From Semisulcospira habei (lineage: Eukaryota > Mollusca > Gastropoda > Semisulcospiridae), in assembly GCA_036245525.1 (NCBI GenBank), contig BTPG01000004.1:228896411-228960410 (forward strand): a DNA stretch of 64,000 bases, written 5' to 3'. The position numbers were made by a program, and so were the translations under genes. Below the pieces are notes generated by a model. The model was not told where the DNA came from and did no database searches. It was given only the letters and a program-made list of their open reading frames with translations. This document shows, in pieces, positions 57,195 to 64,000 of this stretch. Numbering within the stretch: position 1 is the first letter of the stretch; each line of letters opens with the position of its first letter.

Positions 57195-57470
57195 ATTATT
57201 ATTTACATGGTGATACTATGCTAATAATAGAAGCTATGACTGGTGTTCCCCTACACCAATAGACAGTGATGCTATGCTAATAATAGAAGTTATGACTGGT
57301 GTACCCCTACACCAATAGACATAGTGATACTATGCTAATAATAGAAGTTATGACTGGTGTTCCCCTACACCAATAGACATAGTGATACTATGCTAATAAT
57401 AGAAGTTATGACTGGTGTTCCCCTACACCAATAGACATAGTGATACTATGCTAATAATAGAAGTTAACCC
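57195..57470 (+). repeat. 58-bp satellite, last block (about 5 units)
   Basis: Array resumes after the LINE fragment and ends at GAAGTTAACCCTTTGG. Confidence 0.92.
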
Positions 57471-57765
57471 TTTGGTTGTTGGTAGCAGTTTTGTCACCGT
57501 GATTCAGGCAGGGATCATCACAACAAAAACTGCTCCCAACAGTCCTGACATCACAACAAGACATGGACTCACCATGATAGTTCACCAGTAGTGCCTGACT
57601 AGAACACCTTGGTGCCTGATATTTATTAACAGGAAAGGCAAAGCCCTTATGGCTCACGCATATGACCAATCTACATGTGTGACCTTTGTGACAATAAGGG
57701 ATGGCTTTTGCACCAGCAAAATTCACGTTTTCTCAAAATTTAATCAGTTTTTACATATCTGTCAA
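57471..57765. other. Unrecognised, with one arm of the dispersed hairpin
   Basis: ATGGACTCACCATGATAGTT + CACCAGTAGTGCC near 57560 is one arm. Otherwise no gene or element was seen. Confidence 0.45.
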
Positions 57766-58720
57766 CCCCTGTGACCTTTGCGATCAGTCAACTAAATTAG
57801 TATACACAGGTGGGTTTTATCATCATCAGCTACTGTTGTACCAAATTTGATTGAAAATTTAGAAAACCTGTTGATAAAAACTACAATTCTATCAAAAATT
57901 GTAATTTTACACACATTTGCTGATCTCTTGTGACCCTTGACCTTTTTCTTAGGTCTTATCCAAATTAGTATGTACATATAGGTCTTACCATCATATATCT
58001 CTGTCCCTGGGGGACTTGGGTGGGGTTAGGTATTTTTTAGTTCCCAGGGTCACCCTGGTCAGCCCCACAGGGTGGGTTTTTCTCTCTATTCTGGGGCATG
58101 TGTTTCTGTCTACCCTTTGTCCATTCACCTGTATTTGCCTTTTTAAAACTCTCCCTACTGTCTGCACTGCCTATAGCTCTTGATATTGGATGTGTGTTGC
58201 TAAATGGTCTTAGCTTTATTTAGGCCCCATGTGTTAGGTTTATTTAATGTATTTGACCGGCTGGCGACACACATTCAATGTTCTGTTTTTTTTTTTTTTT
58301 TCACAAGCAGTGCAGGCACGTCCTGAGAAAGCCTTGTTGCTGTCGGGACGTTAAGCAATGTACAATCAATCATATATCTCTGTACCAAGTTTGGGTTTGA
58401 AGTTGTGAATAGTATTTGAGAAAAAACATCTTTTGTCAAAATATGGCTATTTTGGACCTATTTCCTGAGCTCTTATGACCCTTGACCTTTCCAAAGGATC
58501 GACCAAATTAGTGTGTAAAGAAAGGTCTTGCATCTGGTATCCTTGCACCACGTTTGGGTTTAAAGTTTTGAATAGTATTTGAGAACAAACATCTTTTGTC
58601 AAAATATGGCTATTTCGACCCATTTCCTGAGCTCTTGTGACCCTTGACCTTTGTGAGAGGTCACTGAAATTGGTAGGTTTAGAAAGGTCTTGCCACAAAG
58701 TATCCTTGGGACAGTATTGA
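57766..58720 (+). repeat. ~165-bp diverged tandem repeat with direct TGACC motifs (3-4 units)
   Basis: Units share ACCAAGTTTGGGTTTGAAGT, AACATCTTTTGTCAAAATAT, GAGCTCTTGTGACCCTTGAC + CTTT and AGAAAGGTCTTGCC. The two best units begin near 58384 and 58548; an older one lies at 57838-58004. A SINE-like copy interrupts. Confidence 0.75.
58005..58368 (+). mobile_element. SINE-like element, copy 11, 5'-truncated
   Basis: 364 bases between copies of ATCATATATCTCTGT (57990-58004, 58369-58383). Starts at CCCTGGGGGACTTGG like copy 1. Confidence 0.93.
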
Positions 58721-59141
58721 AGACTGTGGCTTGAATGGTCTCTGAATAAATATGAAAACGTCAACAATTAACCCATTTAGCCCCAGGACTCTGCAGCAGG
58801 AGATGTTCTGATCATGATAATCCACGGGTAGTGCCAGATGAGCTTGGCGCAGTTAGGTGTGCCCTTGAGAAAAAGCACCACCAAAAGCCGAAGGCTTAAA
58901 ACTGCATACACTGGTCTGCTGTTGGTGACGCGAGGCAAACATAAAGATCGACTGTACTGTGCTTCACCGTTCGGCTGCTGGCGGCGTATTTTGTTGAGGT
59001 AAAATCTGCAGGAAATACCTTCACAAAACAGGCGACCAACAGCCCAGGGGTTAACGCTCTGCACTTAGTACTTTAACCCTTTCAGACCCAACGTTCCATT
59101 TCTCACATTGTGGAGGTGTTGCCTGACGACTGTGTACCAGT

Positions 59142-59258
59142 TGCAGGAGATGGATTGACGATGATAATTCAAGGGTAGTGCCAGATGAGCTTGGCACCTT
59201 CAGGCGCCAAGCTCATCTGGCACTACCCTTGAATTATCCTGATCAATCCATGTGCTGC
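59142..59258. repeat. Dispersed hairpin family member, near perfect
   Basis: Left TGCAGGAGATGGATTGACGA + TGATAATTCAAGGGTAGTGC + CAGATGAGCTTGGC; right is the complement with few mismatches, loop TTCAGGC or nearby. Arms are ~53 bases. This is the best example for defining the family. Confidence 0.93.
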
Positions 59259-59310
59259 CGGGGCTAAAAGGGCTGCATTTCCCAAGTTTCGCAAGTGTTG
59301 CCTAACGACT

Positions 59311-59434
59311 GTGCCGGTTGCAGGAGATGGATTGACCAGGATAATTCAAGGGCACTGCCAGACTACCTTGACACGTGACACTGCCAAGCACTACACTTTA
59401 ATTATTATTGTTGATCCATCTCCTGCAACTGGCA
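59311..59434. repeat. Dispersed hairpin family member
   Basis: GTGCCGGTTGCAGGAGATGG pairs with CCATCTCCTGCAACTGGCAC; the middle is more diverged. Confidence 0.88.
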
Positions 59435-59499
59435 CATAATTGTTAGATAGCACCTGCAAAATGACAGCAATGCCGCCTTGGTGCAAAGTGGGTTCATGG

Positions 59500-59572
59500 C
59501 AGTTCAAGCATAGTGCCAGAATTAGCTTTACCCCTCTGGGCACCAAACTATTCTGGCACCACCCTTACACTT
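59500..59572. repeat. Dispersed hairpin family member, diverged
   Basis: CAGTTCAAGCATAGTGCCAG + AATTAGCTTTA against CAAACTATTCTGGCACCACC + CTTACACTTG. Confidence 0.75.
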
Positions 59573-59728
59573 GATGGCAGAGGATGACTCCTACCTTGGG
59601 TAATTCTGACTTTCAGGCAGAATGCTTTGATTTTCTCTTCACAACAAATTCCATGAGGCATCAAGTCATTCGAGACCAACTGCATGCGGCTTTAGCCACA
59701 TATGCGGATGCAGTTGTTCTGGAATGAG

Positions 59729-60055
59729 TTAAGTGTCCAAATCCTCGCTCGATTCCTGTTCAACAGACTCCTGGGCTGTCTGCTTCAATATTTCATCGTG
59801 AACTTTAATTTTCAGTATTTTCCTTTTGTTTTCACATTTTACATCCTTCAGATCTTGTACTAGACTCTTTGCCCAGATGCTGTGGGAATCTTGACTGTCA
59901 GTGTTGGTGGTGGCGGCAGATGACTGAATACGAGCGTTCTTATTTTGAAAGTACCACCACACTGCATCAAATGCGGCCTCTTCACAGAGTTCCTTGCGCT
60001 TGTTACCGTTGCTTGCTGCTGGTGGTGTAGAGAATGTCGCAGTAGGTTGAGGCTG
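59729..60055 (-). CDS. MADF/BESS-domain gene, last coding exon
   Basis: On the minus strand an acceptor, GTCTGTTTCTGTGGTCAG, ends at 60056. The exon then reads QPQPTATFSTPPAAS, KRKELCEEAAFDAVWWYFQN and a segment beginning DSHSIWAKSLVQDLKDVKCE and running KRKILKIKVHDEIL, with the spacing of a BESS motif (a ~40-residue protein-interaction motif found C-terminal to MADF domains). It stops after SSEDLDT with TAA (59729-59731), 108 residues. The exon starts in phase 0, matching the phase 0 end of the MADF exon at 61557. The acceptor is CAGCAG, so two in-frame starts three bases apart are possible. Upstream lies an array in which the same acceptor is repeated. The gene is partial in this window. 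Confidence 0.72.
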   Translation of the reverse strand, partial: QPQPTATFSTPPAASNGNKRKELCEEAAFDAVWWYFQNKNARIQSSAATTNTDSQDSHSIWAKSLVQDLKDVKCENKRKILKIKVHDEILKQTAQESVEQESSEDLDT

Positions 60056-60918
60056 CTGACCACAGAAACAGACCAGAATAACTTCACCCTCGTGTTGATG
60101 TAGGCACTGGCACTGGCCACAGAAACAGACCAGAATAACTTCACCCTCGTGTTGATGTAGCCACTGGCACTGACCACAGAAACAGACAAGAATAACTTCA
60201 CCCTCGTGTTGATGTAGCCACTGGCACTGGCCACAGAAACAGACAAGAATAACTTCACCCTCGTGTTGATGTAGCCACTGGCACTGGCCACAGAAACAGA
60301 CAAGAATAACTTCACCCTCGTGTTGATGTAGCCACTGGCACTGGCCACAGAAACAGACCAGAATAACTTCACCCTCGTGTTGATGTAGCCACTGGCACTG
60401 GCCACAGAAACAGACAAGAATAACTTCACCCTCGTGTTGATGTAGCCACTGGCACTGGCCACAGAAACAGACAAGAATAACTTCACCCTCGTGTTGATGT
60501 AGCCACTGGCACTGGCCACAGAAACAGACCAGAATAACTTCACCCTCGTGTTGATGTAGCCACTGGCACTGGCCACAGAAACAGACAAGAATAACTTCAC
60601 CCTCGTATTGATGTAGCCACTGGCACTGGCCACAGAAACAGACAAGAATAACTTCACCCTCGTGTTGATGTAGCCACTGGCACTGGCCACAGAAACAGAC
60701 CAGAATAACTTCACCCTCGTGTTGATGTAGCCACTGGCACTGGCCACAGAAACAGACCAGAATAACTTCACCCTCGTGTTGATGTAGCCACTGACACTGA
60801 CCACAGAAACAGACAAGAATAACTTCACCCTCGTGTTGATGTAGCCACTGGCACTGGCCACAGAAACAGACCAGAATAACTTCACCCTCGTGTTGATGTA
60901 GCCACTGGCACTGGCCAT
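60056..60918 (-). repeat. 57-bp minisatellite carrying repeated splice acceptors (about 15 units)
   Basis: Minus-strand unit: CTACATCAACACGAGGGTGA, AGTTATTCTTGTCTGTTTCT, GTGGCCAGTGCCAGTGG. Each contains TCTTGTCTGTTTCTGTGGCC + AG, closely like the acceptor of the last exon. In that exon's frame each unit reads CQWLHQHEGEVILVCFCGQ with no stop, while another frame gives a 352-codon ORF from an ATG at 60918 (MASASGYINTRVKLF). The frame that joins the last exon closes at a TAA just beyond 60922. Confidence 0.9.
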
Positions 60919-60986
60919 GGGGTTAAATGGGTTAACCCTTTCAGCCCAAAGGTACCATTTCTCACATTGTGGTGGTGTTGCCTGTT

Positions 60987-61081
60987 GTAGCAGATGGATT
61001 GATCATTCAGGGGTAGTGCCTTCAGGTGTCAAGCTCATCTGGCACTACCCTTGAATTATCATGATCAATCCATCTCCTGCT
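60987..61081. repeat. Dispersed hairpin family member
   Basis: GTAGCAGATGGATTGATCAT against ATGATCAATCCATCTCCTGC, with GGGTAGTGCC against GGCACTACCC. Lies in the MADF/BESS gene's last intron. Confidence 0.87.
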
Positions 61082-61194
61082 GCAGGGTCCTGGGGCTAAA
61101 GGGTCATCAGTGGGCTTACGGCAGGAGCGATAAGCAATACATACAACAGAACTCGGCCACTGAGCCACATTACCCCATTACCACATGTTTCGGC

Positions 61195-61310
61195 TGGAGG
61201 CATAGATCCTCATCAGTTCTACAGTTGTGAGGGCTCATGAGGATCTATACCTCTACAGTTGTGAGGGCTCATGAGGATCTATACCTCTTGCAGTTGGGAG
61301 GTTTTTAAGC
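61195..61310. repeat. Inverted and direct repeats around ATAGATCCTCATCAG
   Basis: CATAGATCCTCATCAG is followed by two copies of GTGAGGGCTCATGAGGATCT + ATACCTCT. Related sequence lies near 45950 and 52390. Confidence 0.78.
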
Positions 61311-61446
61311 ATCCAGTTTTCTCAGCAGTGCTGGAGTTCGTGTGAGCCGGTTTCAAAGAATCTGTTAAAAGTTTCCGCCATCAGATCTCTGTAGCTGTTG
61401 TGTGTGGTACATAATGAATGGCAGGGAAATAAAATGCAGAGAACAC

Positions 61447-61538
61447 ATGGACCACAATCGTTCAAGGATGTGCCAGAACAGCTTGGCACCTAAAAGCACC
61501 AAGCTATTCTGGCATCATCCTTGAACTATTATGGTGGC
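61447..61538. repeat. Dispersed hairpin family member beside a splice donor
   Basis: ACCACAATCGTTCAAGGATG + TGCCAGAACAGCTTGG pairs with CCAAGCTATTCTGGCATCAT + CCTTGAACTATTATGGTGG. Its edge is under 20 bases from the MADF exon donor at 61556. Confidence 0.88.
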
Positions 61539-61556
61539 ATTAATCACCAAGCTCAC

Positions 61557-61747
61557 CAGGTTGGACTTCAAGCTGGTGTCCCTCTTTTTAATAACACTGG
61601 TCAGGAACTGTAACTGCTTCCAGTGCGCATAGGACGGCGTGTAATCCTCCTCCACTCCCGCGCCACTGGACAGAAACTGCTTTCGCTTTTTCATTTCACG
61701 ACTGACGGACGAGCGGAAGCTCTGTATCTTGGTCTTGATGTCATTTA
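61557..61747 (-). CDS. MADF-domain gene, exon with the C-terminal half of the MADF domain
   Basis: On the minus strand an acceptor (CACATTTATCTCAG) precedes two bases completing a codon, then NDIKTKIQSFRSSVSREMKK, then FLSSGAGVEEDYTPSYAHWK + QLQFLTSVIKKR. This matches the second half of MADF (Myb/SANT-like) domains: an IKxKIxSLRxxxxRE helix, an SGAG linker, then a Tyr-rich part and WxxLxFL. The exon ends in phase 0 at CTG|GTGAGC. The first half of the domain must be on an upstream exon; I could not find it up to 64000, so it probably lies outside the window. With the BESS-like last exon this would be a MADF-BESS transcriptional regulator, or a domesticated transposon-related protein with the same domains. 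Confidence 0.75.
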
Positions 61748-61866
61748 CTGAGATAAATGTGCAGAATACAACACAGTACAATACAGGAACACGTTATTCA
61801 CCTTGTCATCCTAAAAAATCAATCCAGACCAAAAAGGTGACTGCCAAGCGTGTGAAATGCAAAGAA

Positions 61867-62024
61867 GTACCCAACGGAGAAAGAAACACGCTTAGAAAAA
61901 ACGGTACAACACAATTTATTGTGGAGAAAGAAACACGCTTAGAAAAAACGGTACAACACAATTTATTTACAATAAATTGTGTTGTACCGTTTTTTCTAAG
62001 CGTGTTTCTTTCTCCGTTGGGTAC
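61867..62024. repeat. Perfect 54-bp inverted repeat with an extra direct copy in the middle
   Basis: 61867-61920 is the exact inverted complement of 61971-62024. 61924-61967 repeats the left arm again, so the right arm can pair with either. The direct repeat CCTTGTCATCCT (61801-61812, 62024-62035) flanks the structure. The arms read GTACCCAACGGAGAAAGAAA at one end; part of this also occurs at 13940-13965. Confidence 0.9.
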
Positions 62025-62217
62025 CTTGTCATCCTGATACACCATAAGTCCATCATTATAAGTAAGCAAAGCCTATCGAAAAGGTCAACGCCTAGTGTCG
62101 CGGGTGAACAGGCATTTTCCAAGCGTCTATTTTAAGACATGGTGTCATGAGCACACTGGCAACAAGTACCACATCAGCCAGATACACTGAAATCTTTACA
62201 TAACTAAATGTTCACCC

Positions 62218-62640
62218 AGTGACGTATTCTCATGTAAACATCGTGTTATGTTCTAAAAATGCAATGTTGAAAAATACTGTTGTTGTACAGTGCAGGATTG
62301 TGTGTGTGTGTATGTGTGGGGCAGTTATTACTATTGTACAGTGCAGGATTCTGTGGGGCAGTTATTACTATTGTACAGTGCAGCATTGTGTGGGGCAGTT
62401 ATTACAGTGCAGGATTGTGTGTGCTGTGTGGGGCAGTTATTACTATTGTACAGTGCAGGATTGTGTGTGCTGTGTGGGGCGGTTATTACTATTGTACAGT
62501 GCAGAATTGTGTGTGCTGTGTGGGGCAGTTATTACTATTGTACAGTGCAGGATTGTGTGTGCTGTGTGGGGCAGTTATTACTATTGTACAGTGCAGGATT
62601 TAGTGTGCTGTGTGGGGCAGTTTTTTTTTTTTGTTTTTGA
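62218..62640 (+). repeat. Repeat related to 4.7-4.9 kb, with a ~46-bp array (about 7 units)
   Basis: Starts with one diverged 53-bp unit (CTCATGTAAACATCGTGTTA), then TTGTTGTACAGTGCAGGATT. Next come units of GGGGCAGTTATTACTATTGT + ACAGTGCAGGATTGTGTGTG + CTGTGT, some shortened. The overlapping ORFs of 107-147 codons are repeat translations. Confidence 0.88.
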
Positions 62641-63383
62641 AGGGGGACAAATACCTGCATGACATAACAAAAAAGGAAAGGGTACGATTTTCTCTTTGTT
62701 TTCTGCACTTGCAAGGATGTAAAAAGTAAACAAACTTCCTGCTCAAGGCCGGTCTCATAATTCTCGGACAAGAAAAATTGTTACCGTCTCATCTATGTCT
62801 TCGACCCGGTTTTTTTCAGAAAAAAATCGAGCAGGCGGCATGGAATAAATGCTTGCATGAGAAAATGACGTAGTGTCAGGAATTTCTATCCAACCTTCCC
62901 ATCATGCTGGCGTGACTTTTGTTCTTTGAAGTTTGCGTATTTGTTATATTCCTCACTACGGAACCTTCAAACTAGGGCGATGGAACATTACGCTTAGACT
63001 AAAGTTACATGTTACTACATGTGTGGCCGACGTGTTGCATACTTACAGTAACAGACTTATGAATACACCCACTGAAATAAATTTGATTATGATAGTTCAA
63101 GGGTGGTGCCCGAATAGCTTGGCGCCTCAGGCCCCTTGACCTAAAATGGTTGATCTATCTGTAATCTATTTGTAATCTTCAAGATAAAAAGCTTTTTTTT
63201 TTTTTTTTTTTTTTAAATCAGCCACAGGATGTAATCCCAGATGGGATATAAAATGTCATCTGCACCTATTTTCCGTCAGAGAGAGGAGCTAATACTGATT
63301 TCAGTTGAAGGTGTTATCAGGTCAATGTTGCTGATGTCGTGGAGGGGGGAGGGACTTAATATTTTTAATAAAAGTTATGTGCC
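62641..63383. other. No gene recognised
   Basis: One arm of the dispersed hairpin lies near 63087-63150 (GATAGTTCAAGGGTGGTGCC), followed by a long poly-T run at 63193-63214. This would be intron of the MADF/BESS gene if that gene continues to the right. Confidence 0.45.
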
Positions 63384-63561
63384 TCACTAGTGCATGTCAC
63401 CTAGGCACAGGGCGAGGTACACCAACCCAGCATCAAAAAGTGTCGCCTAGTCTGTGTAGGTGAACCGGGGTTTGGTTACGTCTCCTGCAGGTGACGACCA
63501 GTCGTCAAGGGTTTGATCAATACTCATTGGCCAGGTGTGCGCAGCGGTAGAGAGGATAAAA
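63384..63561 (+). repeat. Dispersed repeat, uninterrupted copy
   Basis: GTGCATGTCACCTAGGCACA, GTGTCGCCTAGTCTGTGTAG, CTCCTGCAGGTGACGACCAG and CAGGTGTGCGCAGCGGTAG in one piece. It shows that 6721-6795 and 8510-8640 were once contiguous. Confidence 0.82.
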
Positions 63562-63574
63562 GAGAGAGGCCTGC

Positions 63575-63704
63575 GACACCTATGTCAGTAATACCGTATC
63601 GATACTTCTAAATCAGGGTAAATTACATACGTAATTACGTTAATGACACCTATGTCAGTAATGCCGTATCGATAGTTTTAAATCAGGGTAAATGACATAG
63701 ACTA
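63575..63704 (+). repeat. 70-bp tandem duplication
   Basis: GACACCTATGTCAGTAATAC + CGTATCGATA and TAAATCAGGGTAAAT occur at 63575 and 63645. Confidence 0.88.
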
Positions 63705-63779
63705 CTTTTCAGAATTTCCAATCTCCCGTTATCCCAATTCTCAGTGCAAAGAATGTATCTGATTCACAGCATAATGCCC

Positions 63780-63879
63780 TCTTAACAAACTGCGTAATAC
63801 ACCCCCCCCCCCCCCCACCACACTTCACCATACAATAAACAATAGTCAATTGACACGGCGACACAACAATGCGCAGATT

Positions 63880-63916
<37 letters not shown>

Positions 63917-64000
63917 CTTGACACGGCCACACAATTAACAGTGCGCTGATTCAGTCACTGCTAAACAAACTGCGTAATACACCCACCCCCCTTCCCCTTA
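63780..64000. repeat. Short duplicated segments and TC microsatellite at the window end
   Basis: AACAAACTGCGTAATACACC occurs at 63785 and 63964. GACACGGCGACACAACAATG is echoed by GACACGGCCACACAATTAAC. (TC)n lies at 63883-63914 and poly-C near 63800. Confidence 0.8.

Noticed and set aside
62219..62662. 147-codon ORF and two overlapping ORFs near 62.3 kb
   Set aside because: Frames through the ~46-bp array; all three plus frames are open there, so none is evidence of a gene.
61748..64000. First half of the MADF domain upstream of the exon at 61557
   Set aside because: I found no minus-strand stretch resembling the N-terminal MADF helices with a suitable donor. It is probably outside the window.
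1..64000. tRNA or rRNA genes
   Set aside because: No cloverleaf with recognisable A and B boxes and no rRNA core sequence was noticed by eye. A covariance-model scan would be needed to exclude them.

Overview
This is a eukaryotic, intron-bearing, very repeat-rich window. I infer an invertebrate, probably a lophotrochozoan such as a marine mollusc. The grounds are split coding exons with GT/AG borders, several non-LTR retrotransposon groups (RTE-like, I-like, Rex1-like, L2/CR1-like), Tc1 transposons, a young SINE-like family with CAAT tails, many satellites and a MADF/BESS gene. Nothing looks bacterial, and the species assignment is inference only.

Layout. 1-6 kb holds LINE remnants and a 53-bp satellite split by a foldback element. 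6-8.5 kb holds two GC-rich retroposon-like insertions, each with an 11-bp target duplication. 8.7-16.7 kb is a tandem duplication of a ~2.95 kb block; each copy carries the same Tc1 element, and copy 1 also carries a later RTE-like insertion. 17.3-19.2 kb is a 62-bp satellite. 20.5-32.0 kb is a 71-bp satellite into which a full-length two-ORF I-like LINE (22786-29216) and two SINE-like copies have inserted. 32-33 kb holds 31-bp and 103-bp repeats.

The best gene runs from 33.0 to 44.0 kb on the + strand. Three coding exons join in phase into a predicted 1293-residue protein: an N-terminal coiled coil, a region of 18 15-residue repeats, and a C-terminal C2H2 zinc-finger array. Its introns hold LINEs, SINE-like copies and hairpin repeats. 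44-50.7 kb has 61-, 74- and ~77-bp arrays, the last with higher-order structure. 50.8-57.5 kb has 57- and 58-bp arrays invaded by SINE-like, L2-like, Rex1-like and other elements.

A second gene lies on the - strand at 59.7-61.75 kb: the 3' part of a MADF exon and a final exon with a BESS-like motif. Directly upstream of that last exon is a 57-bp minisatellite in which every unit carries a copy of the splice acceptor, in frame with the exon. I consider this the most interesting structure here. A dispersed ~100-bp hairpin family clusters in and around both genes.

Eleven copies of one ~387-bp SINE-like element, most with clear target duplications, let much of the insertion order be read directly. 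All family names come from motif recognition by eye; no database search was possible.
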